DNA of 32,325 bases from Mycobacterium sp. 1274756.6 (lineage in GTDB: Bacteria > Actinomycetota > Actinomycetes > Mycobacteriales > Mycobacteriaceae). Position 1 is the first letter of the stretch. Every line of letters begins with the position of its first letter. Below are positions 1-9,363 of the stretch, piece after piece. Location: contig NZ_LZLJ01000029.1 of NCBI RefSeq assembly GCF_001668625.1, positions 1-32,325 of the forward strand, given 5' to 3'. The translations under genes were made by a program, and so were the position numbers. Below the pieces are notes generated by a model. It did not search any database. It had not been told where the DNA came from and worked only from the letters and a program-made list of their open reading frames with translations.

Positions 1-1
1 G

Positions 2-1357
2 CCCACCCCGGACTATCCGGCGCAGAGCCGCTACGCATTCGCGCCGGGGGTCACCTGCGTGACGACGCCGGCGGGGGCGGTGCTGCTCAACCCGCCGCGC
101 AGCGAGAAGTTGACCGGGTTGCCCGCCGGCCAGCTCGCCGTGCTGAAAACGTTGAACCTCGGGGCGGCGACCCGGCCGCAGCTGTCGTCTGCGGCCGACC
201 CCGCCGCGGTGGGCGCGTTGCTCGACCGGCTCGTCGCCGACGGCTGGCTGGCGGTCGAGGTCTGCGACGACGACGGCCGGCGCTACCGCGTCGAGCCGTT
301 CGACCAGCCGACGCCACCGGCTCCGGTGAGCGCGGAGCCGGTGCTGTCGCGGTTCGCGGTGCTGCACCGCGACCGGCACGGGTTCGTGTTGGAGCATCCA
401 CTGGGCTGGTGTGACATCCGCATCGCCGATCGCCGGCTGCTGATGCTGCTCGACGGCGGAGGCGACGCCGGGGTCCCGCCGGCGCTGGCCGCCCGGTTCC
501 TCGCCGACCTGCACCGGGGCGGCTTTCTGGTGCCCGACGACGGCGCGGACACCGAGCTGGCGTCGGCCGGGTGGAGCACCCCGGATCTGTGGTTTCACCG
601 GCGCAGCACCCTCGGGTCGCGCACCCTGACCTGGGAGCGGTTCGGTCCGACCAAATGGGCCAAGGACCGGTTCGCGCAGCCGCCCGCGCGTCGCCCGGCC
701 TATCCGGGGACTCCGGTGCACCTGCCCACCCCCGACCTGGCGACGGCGCGAGCCGCTGACCCGCCGCTGACCGCGGTGCTCGAGGATCGGGTGTCCACCC
801 GGGATTTCGACGAGGCCGCGCCGATCACCGTCGACCAGCTCGCCGAGCTGCTGTACCGCAGCGCCCGGACCCGCGGCACTCAGTCCGTCGGGCCCGGTGA
901 GGAGCTGGTGTCGCGGCCGTACCCGTCCGCCGGCGGCGTCTATGAGCTCGAGCTGTATCCGGTGGTGCGCCGGGTCGCCGGCCTGGCCGCGGGCATGTAC
1001 CACTACGACTCGTTCGACCATGTGCTGCGCCCGGTGGCCGACGGCGAGTCGAAAGCCGTGCAGCAGTTGCTCAAACCGGCCGCGGCGACGCTGGCCGGCG
1101 GCGCGCAGCCGCAGGTGCTGCTGGTCGTGGCCGCGCGGGCCGGGCGGCTGATGTGGACCTATGAGCAGATCGGGTACGCGCTGATCCTCAAGGACGTCGG
1201 GGCGCTCATGCAGACGGTCTATCTGGTCGGTGCGGCCATGGGGCTGGGGGTGTGCGCGCAGGGGTATGCGGACACGGCGAGCTTCGCCGCGGCGACCGGG
1301 GCGGCGGAGTTGGTGGAGTCGGCGGTGGGCAGCATCGTCGTCGGGGCCGCCCGGTGA
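2..1357 (+). CDS. SagB/McbC-type flavin-dependent azoline oxidase, 5' end outside window
   Basis: Family role: FMN-dependent oxidation of thiazoline or oxazoline rings to thiazole or oxazole in RiPP and NRPS pathways. The frame is open to the left edge, so the GTG at 59 is probably internal: the codons before it read in-frame and continue the usual N-terminal pattern (YAFAPGVTCV). Numbering from 59, residues 1-80 and 95-165 look like two copies of a small beta/winged-helix unit, each ending in a leucine-rich helix. The nitroreductase-fold domain spans about 238-432, with RVSTRDF (244-250) as the likely FMN phosphate contact, RPYPSAGGVYELELYP (286-301) and YALILKDVGALMQ (373-385). The last stretch resembles stand-alone oxidases of NRPS clusters. 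Position 367-368 is Thr-Tyr where Lys-Tyr is usual. Its stop directly abuts the mbtB stop (TGATCA), so the two genes converge. Family call firm; substrate inferred from the neighbouring cyclising NRPS. Confidence 0.85.
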   Translation, partial: PTPDYPAQSRYAFAPGVTCVTTPAGAVLLNPPRSEKLTGLPAGQLAVLKTLNLGAATRPQLSSAADPAAVGALLDRLVADGWLAVEVCDDDGRRYRVEPFDQPTPPAPVSAEPVLSRFAVLHRDRHGFVLEHPLGWCDIRIADRRLLMLLDGGGDAGVPPALAARFLADLHRGGFLVPDDGADTELASAGWSTPDLWFHRRSTLGSRTLTWERFGPTKWAKDRFAQPPARRPAYPGTPVHLPTPDLATARAADPPLTAVLEDRVSTRDFDEAAPITVDQLAELLYRSARTRGTQSVGPGEELVSRPYPSAGGVYELELYPVVRRVAGLAAGMYHYDSFDHVLRPVADGESKAVQQLLKPAAATLAGGAQPQVLLVVAARAGRLMWTYEQIGYALILKDVGALMQTVYLVGAAMGLGVCAQGYADTASFAAATGAAELVESAVGSIVVGAAR

Positions 1358-4300
1358 TCAGCCGCCGGCCAGGACCTCCTCGTCGGTGAGCGCGGCCACC
1401 TCCAGGTAGATCCGGGCGACCGCGGCCAGCCGCTCCGGCGTGCCGCGGTCGGCTTCGCGCCGGCGCAGCCGATCGGCCAGCCCGGCGACGGTGCGCCCGG
1501 CGAACAGGTCGGCGACCACCGCGTGCTCGGTCTGCAGCCAGTCGCGCACCCGGGCGATGACGGTGGTCGCCAGCACCGAGTCGCCGCCCAGGGCGAAGAA
1601 GTCCTGGCTGACCCCGACCGACGGCACGTCGAGCACCTCGGCGACCAGGCCGGCCAGCGCGGCCTCGATGTCGTCGGCCGGCGCCGTCTCGGGGGTCTGG
1701 TCAAAGTCGGCGGCCAGCAGCGCGCTCACCGCGCGGCGGTCGAGTTTCCCGTTGGGGGTCAACGGCATCCGATCCAGCGGCACGATGCGGTCGGGCACCA
1801 TGTAGGACGGCACCAGGTCGGCGACGGTCGCGGTGATCGCGGCGGTGTCGGCGGGGCCGTCGTGGCCGGCGGGCTCGACGGTCACCGCGGCCACCAGTCG
1901 GGGCGCGGCGGAGCCGACGACCGCGGCGACCGCGGCGCGCACGCCGGGTGCGGCGCGCAGGGCGGTCTCGACCTCGCCGAGTTCGACCCGGTAGCCGCGC
2001 AGCTGCACCTGGTTGTCGGCGCGGCCGAGGAACTCCAGGGTGCCGTCCGGCCAGTAGCGGGCCAGGTCGCCGGTGCGGTACCAGCGCAGCCCGTCGTGCT
2101 CGACGAAGCGCTGCGCGGTGCGCTGCGGGTCGTTGCGGTAGCCGGCCGCCACGTTGACCCCGCCCACCCATAGTTCGCCGGGCACCCAGTCGGGGCAGTC
2201 CCGGCCGGCCGGTGAGACCACCCGGCAGCAGGTGTTGCGCAACGGCGTTCCGAACGGCACCGTCGTCCAGTGCGGCGGTGGTTCGTCGGCCACCTCGCAG
2301 ATGGTGTTGTGGATGGCGGCTTCGGTCGCCCCGCCGAGGCCGGCGAACCGGCAGCCGGGCACCTGGCGGGCCAGCCGGCGGGCCAGGTCGGCGCCCACCC
2401 AGTCCCCGCCCAGGAGCACCGCCCGCAGCGAGTCTCCGAGCCGGTCGCCGCCGAGTTCGAGCAGCATGTCGAGCAGGCTGGGCACGCAGTTGAGCACCGA
2501 GACCCGGTGGGCGCGCAGCAGTTCCACCCAACTGGTGGGGGCGGCCTGCTGCTCGGAGTCGAGCACCACCACGGCGCCGCCGGCGGCGAACATGCCGAAG
2601 ATGTCATAGATCGACAGGTCGAACTCCAACGCCGACAGGGCCAGGGTGCGGTCGGTCGCGCCGATGCCGAACCAGTCGTTGAGCGCGTCGATGGTGTTCA
2701 TCGCCCCGTTGTGGCGGCACTCGACGCCCTTGGGTTCGCCGGTGGAGCCGGAGGTGTAGATCACGTAGGCGATCTCGTCGGGGTGCGACGGCGCCGGGGC
2801 GGGCAGCGGCGGGTGTGTGCGGGCCTGCGCGATGTCGAGTACCGGCAGGCCGCTGCCCATCCCGGCGCGCGGGTCGGTGCCTGCGGTGAGCACGGCGACG
2901 GCGTCGGCGCTGGCGAGGATCTTGTCGCGCCGGGTGGCCGGTTGGTCCACGCCGACCGGGACATAGCCGGCGCCGGCGGTGAGCACCGCGAGCGCGGCGA
3001 GCACCTGGTCGGGGCCCTTGGGCAGGTGCACCGCGACCGTGTCGCCGGGGCGTACGCCGCGGGTGTGCAACGCTGCGGCCACCGCCAGCGCTTGAACAGC
3101 CAGTTCCCGGTAGCTCCATCCGCCGGTGTCGGCGCCCAGCCCCCAGCGCACGGCGGGGGCGTCGGGGTGGGTTGCGGCGTGGTCGAAGAAACCGGTGTGC
3201 AGGCAGCGGCCGCCGGCCGGGCCGGTGGTGGCGTTGACCGCGGCGCGGGTGCGGGCCTGTTCGGCGGGCAGGCGCACGGCGGCCTCGGCGGCCCAGCCGG
3301 CGTCGCCGTCGGCGAGGCGCTGTACCGCGGCGGTGAACCGGGCGAACATCGCCTCGATCAGTCCGGGCGGGAACATCGCCGCGCGCACATCCCAGTTCAG
3401 CAGCAGCCCGCCGCGCACTTCGGTGATCTGGGCGTCGAGCAGCACCTGCGGGCCCTGGGAGACGATCCAGACCGGCTCGCCGAACGTGTCGAGCACGGTG
3501 TCGGCGAACAGTTCGCCCAGATCGAGTGCGCTGGTGAACACGATCGGTGCCAGCACCGGCGCGCCGTGGTGGCGGCCCAGGTCGCGCAGCACATCCAGCC
3601 CCGGGTAGCCGCCGTGGGCGGCGCTGTCGTACATGCGGTGTTGCAGTTCCCGGGCCCGGTCGGTCACCGCTACCGGCTCGGTGACGTCGACGTCGAGCAG
3701 CACCGAGGCGGTGAAGTCGCCGATCACCCGGTCGACGTCGGGGTGCAGCGGTTCGCGTTGGAACAGCGGGATGTTGAGCAGGAAGCGGGGTTGGGCCGAC
3801 CAGCCGCCGATGGTGTCGGCGAAGACCGCGGCCACCGCCATGGCCGGGGTGATGCCGCGGGCGTGGGCGGCGGCGGTGAGCCGCTGTTTCGCCACCGGTG
3901 GCAGCCAGTGGTCGTGGCGAACGGTGCGGTGGGCGGCGTTCGGGTCGCCGACCGCCACGACCGGCAGGTCCGGGGCGCCGGGCAGCTCGGCCAGCCGACG
4001 CTGCCACCAGTTCCGGTCGCGCTCCCGGGTGCGCGGGTCGGTGCGCCGTTCGGCCAGGTAGCGCCGGTAGGTGTAGCCGGGGGCGGCCGGCGCCGCACCG
4101 CGGTAGCGGTCGGCCAGTTCGGCCACCAGGACCCGGTAGCTCAGGGCGTCGGCGGCCAGCATGTCGACGTCGATGTGCAGCCGGGCCCGGTTTGCGCCGA
4201 AGCGGGTCAGCGTGACGTCGAGGACTTCGCCGTCCTCGACGGCCAGCCGCTGGTGGGTTTTGCGGTCGCGGATCTCGGTGAGTGCGGCCTCGACGGTGTC

Positions 4301-4846
4301 GGCCGGCCCGTCGCGCAGGTCGACGGTGTGGAAGACGGGGCGGGTGGGTGCGGGCAGGGTCTGTTGGGTGCCGTCGGGCAGGAATCGGGTGCGCAGCATG
4401 GGGTGGGCGGCGACCAGGTCGGCCACGGCGCGGTCGAGGCGGTGCGGGTCGAGGTCGGCGCCGTCGAATTCGACGTAGAGGTGGGCGGCCACCCCGCCGA
4501 GGTGTTGTTCGGCGGAGCGGCCGATCCAGTAGGCGTGCTGCATGCCGGCCAGCGAGAACGGGGTGTCCTCGTCGGCGGGTTCGGCGGGTTCGGCGGCCGG
4601 CGCGGTCTGCTGGGCCGGTGCCGCACTGCGCAACAGCGCCGCCCAGGCGGCGATGGTCGGGGTGGCGGCCAGTTCGGCGAAGGTGATGGTGACGCCGTGT
4701 TTGCGCCAGCCGCCGGCCATCGCCATGATGGCGATCGAGTTCAGTCCGGCCTGGATCAGGTCGTCGTCATCGGCCAACGCTGTTGGCGCGCAGCCCAGTT
4801 GGTCGGCGACGGCGCCGCGGATGTCGTCCTTGCTGAGTGGGCTCAT
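1358..4846 (-). CDS. mbtB: Phenyloxazoline synthase NRPS MbtB (ArCP-Cy-A-PCP)
   Basis: Accepts salicylate from MbtA, condenses it with Ser/Thr and cyclises it to the hydroxyphenyl-oxazoline cap. The protein is 1162 aa from ATG 4846, preceded by a GGGAGGGGAG ribosome site. That ATG overlaps the mbtF stop as ATGA, so the longer frame to 4954 is not needed. Domains: aryl carrier 1-75 (GLNSIAIM near 34), cyclisation domain about 100-520 with the DxxxxDxxS motif DMLAADALS near 229 in place of HHxxxDG, adenylation about 545-1040 (YTSGSTGEPKG near 695), carrier about 1060-1140 (FFALGGDS near 1085). The specificity residues read by eye are D-L-Y-N-L-G-L-I-H-K. M. tuberculosis MbtB (1414 aa) has a C-terminal thioesterase; here the protein ends just after the carrier, and a separate thioesterase gene lies at 15173. 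Confidence 0.95.
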   Translation of the reverse strand: MSPLSKDDIRGAVADQLGCAPTALADDDDLIQAGLNSIAIMAMAGGWRKHGVTITFAELAATPTIAAWAALLRSAAPAQQTAPAAEPAEPADEDTPFSLAGMQHAYWIGRSAEQHLGGVAAHLYVEFDGADLDPHRLDRAVADLVAAHPMLRTRFLPDGTQQTLPAPTRPVFHTVDLRDGPADTVEAALTEIRDRKTHQRLAVEDGEVLDVTLTRFGANRARLHIDVDMLAADALSYRVLVAELADRYRGAAPAAPGYTYRRYLAERRTDPRTRERDRNWWQRRLAELPGAPDLPVVAVGDPNAAHRTVRHDHWLPPVAKQRLTAAAHARGITPAMAVAAVFADTIGGWSAQPRFLLNIPLFQREPLHPDVDRVIGDFTASVLLDVDVTEPVAVTDRARELQHRMYDSAAHGGYPGLDVLRDLGRHHGAPVLAPIVFTSALDLGELFADTVLDTFGEPVWIVSQGPQVLLDAQITEVRGGLLLNWDVRAAMFPPGLIEAMFARFTAAVQRLADGDAGWAAEAAVRLPAEQARTRAAVNATTGPAGGRCLHTGFFDHAATHPDAPAVRWGLGADTGGWSYRELAVQALAVAAALHTRGVRPGDTVAVHLPKGPDQVLAALAVLTAGAGYVPVGVDQPATRRDKILASADAVAVLTAGTDPRAGMGSGLPVLDIAQARTHPPLPAPAPSHPDEIAYVIYTSGSTGEPKGVECRHNGAMNTIDALNDWFGIGATDRTLALSALEFDLSIYDIFGMFAAGGAVVVLDSEQQAAPTSWVELLRAHRVSVLNCVPSLLDMLLELGGDRLGDSLRAVLLGGDWVGADLARRLARQVPGCRFAGLGGATEAAIHNTICEVADEPPPHWTTVPFGTPLRNTCCRVVSPAGRDCPDWVPGELWVGGVNVAAGYRNDPQRTAQRFVEHDGLRWYRTGDLARYWPDGTLEFLGRADNQVQLRGYRVELGEVETALRAAPGVRAAVAAVVGSAAPRLVAAVTVEPAGHDGPADTAAITATVADLVPSYMVPDRIVPLDRMPLTPNGKLDRRAVSALLAADFDQTPETAPADDIEAALAGLVAEVLDVPSVGVSQDFFALGGDSVLATTVIARVRDWLQTEHAVVADLFAGRTVAGLADRLRRREADRGTPERLAAVARIYLEVAALTDEEVLAGG

Positions 4847-7800
4847 GCTGATCTCCCCTCCCGGTCCAGCGCGGCTGCCAGAGCCGCGATGCTGCGCTGC
4901 CAGAACGTGGTGAGCACGTCGATGTCGGCGGAGGTGAACAGGGCGTCGCTCCACAGCCAGGTGGCGCTCAGTTGCGGGCCGTCGGGGGTGCCGTGCACGG
5001 CGACGCTGAGATAGACGGCGAACCGCAACGGCAGCTCCGGTTCGGGGTCGACGGGCAGGGCGGCCATCTCCGGTCCGGTCAGCACCGACCAGGGCTGGTC
5101 GCTGATGCCGGCCAGGTCCAGCCGGCCCAGGTAGCTGAACATCAGCTGCGGTTCGGGTCGGGCCGCCAGGTCGGGGTCGCCGGTTCCGCCGGTGGCGTAG
5201 CGCAGCAGCCCGTAGTCCAGGCCGTCGTGGGGTAGCTGCCGCAGGTGGTCGCCGACCCCGGCGAGCAGGCGGGCGGCGGTGTGCGGGTCTTCGGCACCCT
5301 GTTCGGCGGTGACGGCTTCGGTTCCCGCGCCCAGCCGGACCGGGTAGGCGCTGGTGAACCAGCCCACCGTGTTGGTGGTGTCGGCGTCCAGAACCGTGTC
5401 GGCCCGGCCGTGGCTGTCCAAGGCGATGAGCGCGCCGGTGCGCGGGTCCTCGCCGCGATGCCGGCGCCAGCTCGCGATCGTCATCGCGGTTGCCGCCAGC
5501 AGGAATTCGTGCAGGGTGTCGTCACGGCCGAGCGCGGCCAGCACCTCCTCGGTGCGTTCGGTGGAGGTGACGGTGGTGGCCGGTTGCAGGGTGGCCCAGC
5601 GGTCCCGGGCGGGGTCCAGCGCCCGGTGCCCCAGCGGCGGATCGGGTGCGGCGAGCTGGTCCAGCCAGTAGTCGCGTTCGGCGACGACGTCGGCGGTGTC
5701 GGCTCGTTGCCGCATCAGCTGCGACCAGCGTCGGTAGTCGGTGGCTTCCGGCAGGGTCGTCGGGGTGGTGCCGGACTGCCGAAGCTGCCACGCCTCGGCG
5801 AGGTCGGTGGCGATGATGTGCCAAGACACCACGTCGACGACCAGGTGATGGGCGGTGAGCAGCAGGATCTCCTGCGGCCCGGAGAGCCACACGGCGCGCA
5901 CCATCGCACCGGCCCGCGGGTCGATCCGGTCGTTGGCGCGGCGGGCGGTCGCGGTGATCGTGGCGGCCAGGTCGGCGTTCGGGTCGACCGGCAGCCGGCT
6001 GATGAGGTCACCGGCGCGGACGGCGCCCACGTCGCGGGTGAGGAGCCGGGGCCCGTCGGCGGTGTCGACCAGGGTGGAGCGCAGGGCGGGGTGCCCGTCG
6101 AGCAGCGCCTGCAGGGTCTGCTGCAGCGCCGGCAGGTCGATGTCGCGGGGCAGGCGCAGCAGCAGGGTGTTGGTGAACCGGCGGTAGTGGCCGTATTCGA
6201 AGAGCCACGACACGATGGGCAGCGGCGGGACCGGGCCGTGGTCGGGTTGGTCGGTGCCGTCCGCCGCCGTGGGCGCGGCCGCGGCGGTGTCGATCGCTGC
6301 GGCGAGTTGGCGGATCGTCGTCGCGCTGAACAGGGTTCTTGGGGTCACGGCCAGCCCGTGGCGTTGGGCCTTGCGGACCAGGGCGATCGCCACGATGCTG
6401 TCGAGGCCGAAGGCGAAGAGGTCGTCGTCGAGGTGCGGGACGGCCCCGTTGAACTGCTCGGCGACGATCTCGGCGAGCAGGCGTTCGGTGCCGGTGCCGG
6501 CGACGGCCCCCCCGGCCCCCGCGAACGCGTCCCGCGCCAGCGTCTCCAGCGCGGTGGTGTCGACCTTGCCGTTGGTGGTCACCGGCAGCTGCGGCAGCGC
6601 CAGGATCCGGGCCGGGATCATGTAGCCGGGCAGCCGGTCTCGCAGCGCTGCCCGCAGGTCGGCGAGGCGGTCGTCGTCGTGGTCGCCGGCGGCGAAGGCC
6701 ACCAGCACCGGCCCGGCGGCGCGGGCGAGCACCACCACGGCGGCGTCGTGGACGCCGGGCAGGTCGCGCAGCGCGGCCTCCACGTCGCCGATCTCGACCC
6801 GGTACCCGCGGATCTTGACCTGGCTGTCGCCGCGGCCCAGGTAGCCGAAGCCGCCGTGCGGCAGCCGCCGGACCAGATCCCCGGTGCGATACATGCGTCG
6901 GCCCGGCCGGTACGGGTCGGCGACGAAGCTCGCCGCCGTCATGCCGGGCTGGCCGATGTAGCCGCGGGTGAGCTGGCCACCGGCCAGGTACAGCTCCCCC
7001 ACCACCCCGGTGGGCACCGGACGCAGCCACGGGTCCAGCACGTAGCAGCCGGTTCCGGTGTTGGCGGTGCCGATCGTGGGGGTCGGGAACCGGTGCACCG
7101 CCGCGACCACCGCCTCGACGGTGGTCTCGGTCGGGCCGTAGCAGTTGTAGACGGCCAGCGGTGCGAGTCCGCGCAGCTGGTTCCAGAGGGCGGCGTCAAT
7201 GGCCTCGCCGCCCAGGGCCAGCACCGACAGGTTGTGGTCGAGCAGTCCGGCGGCGCGCAGCTGGCCGAACATCGACGGGGTGGTGTCGATCATGTCGATG
7301 GCGTGGTCGGCGATGCCGGCCACCAGGCGGTCGGCGTCGCGCATCGCCTCGTCGTCGAACAGGTGGACCGCGTGTCCGTCCAGCAGGCCGACCAGCGGTT
7401 GCCAGGAGGCGTCGAAACCGAAGGTCCACGCGTGGGCGATGCGTAGCGCGCGGCCGAGGCGGTGCCGCGCCGGGCGGTAAACGCGCTCCCGGTGGTCGGC
7501 GAAGTAGGACAGCAGTGCGGCGTTGGTGCCGATGACGCCTTTGGGTTCGCCGGTGGAGCCGGAGGTGAAGATGACGTAGGCGGCCTGATCCCGGTGGCGC
7601 AAGACGTCCGGTGCTTCGGCGGGGTGGCGCGCGATCCGCTCGGCGACGGCACTGTCATCGACGTCGAGGGTGGGCAGGCCGGGCACGGCCGGCGCCGTCC
7701 CGCGCGCGGTGACCAGCAGGGCCGGGCGGGCCTGCCGCAGCATCGCGGCGATGCGATCGGGTGGCAGCGCGACATCGACCGGGAGGTAGGCGCCGCCCGC

Positions 7801-9363
7801 GGCGAGCACCGCCAGGATCGCGATGACCAGCTGCGGGGATCGCGGAAGCGCGAGCGCGACAACGTCTTCGGGTCCGACGCCGCGGCCGGCGAACTCGACG
7901 GCGAGCCGGGCGGCGCGGTCGTGCAGGTCGGCGTAGCTGTAGCGCTCGGCACCGAAGGTCACCGCCGCCGCGTCGGGGGTGGCGGCGGCCTGCCGCGCGA
8001 AGGCCTGCCAGACCGTTTCCGTGCCGATCGGATGCGCTTGCCAGTCGGCGTGCTCGGCGTGTTCGGCGGCGGTGAGGACGTCGAGCGCGTCGGGACCGGC
8101 ATCGCCGATGTCGGGCAGTTGGCGCAGCACGGCGAGCAGTCGCTCGCCGGTCTCGTCGCCGGGCAGGTGCGGCACCGCGTCGGGGATGACTTCGATGACC
8201 ACGATCAGTTCGTCACCGCTGAGATGGGCGACGACGGTCAGCGGGTAGTGGGTGAGGCTCTCCATCTCGATCGGGGTGAAGGTGGCGCCGTCGGGTGTGG
8301 TGACGGTTTTGACCGCGTCGCCGATCGGGGCGTTCTCGAAGACGAAGAGGCTGTCGAACAGGGCGCCCCGGCCGTGTGCGCGTTGGATCTCGGCCAGGCT
8401 CAGATACCCCAGATCGCGCATGGCGGAGGCGTCACGTTGGACCCGGGCGGCTTGCTCGACCACCGGGGCGGTCGGGTCGAGTTCGTAGGCGACCGGGACG
8501 CTGTTGATGAACAGCCCGACCATGCTCTCGACACCGGCGAGGCTCTCCGGCCGGCCGGAGACGATCGTGCCGAACACCAGGTCGCGTCGGCCGGTCAGCC
8601 GACTCAGCAGCACCATCCAGCCGAACAGGACCGCGGTGTTCAGGCTCAGGCCGTGGCCGCTGGCCCAGTCGCGGAGCCGTCCGGTCTCGGTGGCGGAAAG
8701 CCGCAGCGGCGACTTCTGCGGAATCCCGCCGACGGGGGCGCTCTCCGCCAGCATCAACGGCGCGGCTGTCCCGCCGAGGTAGCGGGTCCAGCTGACCAGG
8801 GCGGCGGCGGTGTCCTGGCGCGCCAGCCAACTGATGTAGTCGCGGTACGGCCGTGGCGTCGGAAGTTGCTCGGCGGAGCCGCCGGCGCGGTACACCGCCA
8901 GCATCTCGGTGAAGAAGACGGCCAGGGACCATCCGTCCATCAAGATGTGGTGGGCGGTGAAGATCAGCCGTCGTCGTGGCGTGTCCGGTGCCGCGGCGAT
9001 CACGATCCGCAGTGCCGGGCCGCGGCTGAGATCGAAGGGACGTCGCCGCTCCGCCTCGGCGATCGCCTCGAAGTCGCTTGCCGGCGCGGTGGTCTCGGTC
9101 CACGGGACGACCGTCTCGGCGGGGATGATCTGGACCGGGCGGGGCACGTCGCGGTCCCAGAACGCGGCCCGCAGGTTGGGGTGGCGTTGCAGCATCAACT
9201 CGGCGCTGGTGTGCAGCAGGTCCGCGTCGACCGGGCCGTCGATGTCGACGAGCAGTTGCATGGTGTAGAGGTCGAGGCCGTCTTCGGCCAACCGGTAGAG
9301 GGCGAACAGCCCGTCCTGCAGCGGGCTCAGCGCCAGGACGTCCTCGATCTGGGCCGTGGTCAC
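4843..9363 (-). CDS. mbtF: Mycobactin NRPS MbtF (C-A-PCP-E-like)
   Basis: Adds the terminal lysine, later N-hydroxylated and closed to the seven-membered lactam. The protein is 1506 aa from GTG 9363, which overlaps the mbtE stop as GTGA; the frame open to 9597 runs inside mbtE and has no family-like sequence. Domains: condensation about 5-430 with canonical HHILMDGWS near 138; adenylation about 455-940 with FTSGSTGEPKG near 598; carrier about 950-1020 with FGLDSIVAIAL near 983; C-terminal epimerisation-like domain about 1055-1490 with HHLVVDVVSW near 1168 and the E-type motif NTVGWFTSAYPV. Specificity residues read by eye are D-A-Q-D-A-G-C-V-E-K; the two acidic pocket residues fit a basic side chain such as lysine. 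There is no thioesterase, so the terminal domain probably takes part in release or cyclisation (inference). Second gene of mbtE-mbtF-mbtB. Confidence 0.93.
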   Translation of the reverse strand: MTTAQIEDVLALSPLQDGLFALYRLAEDGLDLYTMQLLVDIDGPVDADLLHTSAELMLQRHPNLRAAFWDRDVPRPVQIIPAETVVPWTETTAPASDFEAIAEAERRRPFDLSRGPALRIVIAAAPDTPRRRLIFTAHHILMDGWSLAVFFTEMLAVYRAGGSAEQLPTPRPYRDYISWLARQDTAAALVSWTRYLGGTAAPLMLAESAPVGGIPQKSPLRLSATETGRLRDWASGHGLSLNTAVLFGWMVLLSRLTGRRDLVFGTIVSGRPESLAGVESMVGLFINSVPVAYELDPTAPVVEQAARVQRDASAMRDLGYLSLAEIQRAHGRGALFDSLFVFENAPIGDAVKTVTTPDGATFTPIEMESLTHYPLTVVAHLSGDELIVVIEVIPDAVPHLPGDETGERLLAVLRQLPDIGDAGPDALDVLTAAEHAEHADWQAHPIGTETVWQAFARQAAATPDAAAVTFGAERYSYADLHDRAARLAVEFAGRGVGPEDVVALALPRSPQLVIAILAVLAAGGAYLPVDVALPPDRIAAMLRQARPALLVTARGTAPAVPGLPTLDVDDSAVAERIARHPAEAPDVLRHRDQAAYVIFTSGSTGEPKGVIGTNAALLSYFADHRERVYRPARHRLGRALRIAHAWTFGFDASWQPLVGLLDGHAVHLFDDEAMRDADRLVAGIADHAIDMIDTTPSMFGQLRAAGLLDHNLSVLALGGEAIDAALWNQLRGLAPLAVYNCYGPTETTVEAVVAAVHRFPTPTIGTANTGTGCYVLDPWLRPVPTGVVGELYLAGGQLTRGYIGQPGMTAASFVADPYRPGRRMYRTGDLVRRLPHGGFGYLGRGDSQVKIRGYRVEIGDVEAALRDLPGVHDAAVVVLARAAGPVLVAFAAGDHDDDRLADLRAALRDRLPGYMIPARILALPQLPVTTNGKVDTTALETLARDAFAGAGGAVAGTGTERLLAEIVAEQFNGAVPHLDDDLFAFGLDSIVAIALVRKAQRHGLAVTPRTLFSATTIRQLAAAIDTAAAAPTAADGTDQPDHGPVPPLPIVSWLFEYGHYRRFTNTLLLRLPRDIDLPALQQTLQALLDGHPALRSTLVDTADGPRLLTRDVGAVRAGDLISRLPVDPNADLAATITATARRANDRIDPRAGAMVRAVWLSGPQEILLLTAHHLVVDVVSWHIIATDLAEAWQLRQSGTTPTTLPEATDYRRWSQLMRQRADTADVVAERDYWLDQLAAPDPPLGHRALDPARDRWATLQPATTVTSTERTEEVLAALGRDDTLHEFLLAATAMTIASWRRHRGEDPRTGALIALDSHGRADTVLDADTTNTVGWFTSAYPVRLGAGTEAVTAEQGAEDPHTAARLLAGVGDHLRQLPHDGLDYGLLRYATGGTGDPDLAARPEPQLMFSYLGRLDLAGISDQPWSVLTGPEMAALPVDPEPELPLRFAVYLSVAVHGTPDGPQLSATWLWSDALFTSADIDVLTTFWQRSIAALAAALDREGRSA

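Noticed and set aside
4847..4954. N-terminal extension of mbtB
   Set aside because: Lies inside mbtF. ATG 4846 has a strong ribosome site and overlaps the mbtF stop.
2270..5014. A 914-codon plus-strand open frame opposite mbtB, and similar long frames at 5245-7446, 7462-9897 and 12825-14012
   Set aside because: Antisense shadows of NRPS genes in high-GC DNA: low-complexity Gly/Val/Arg/His-rich translations with no domain, while the opposite strand has clear NRPS motifs.
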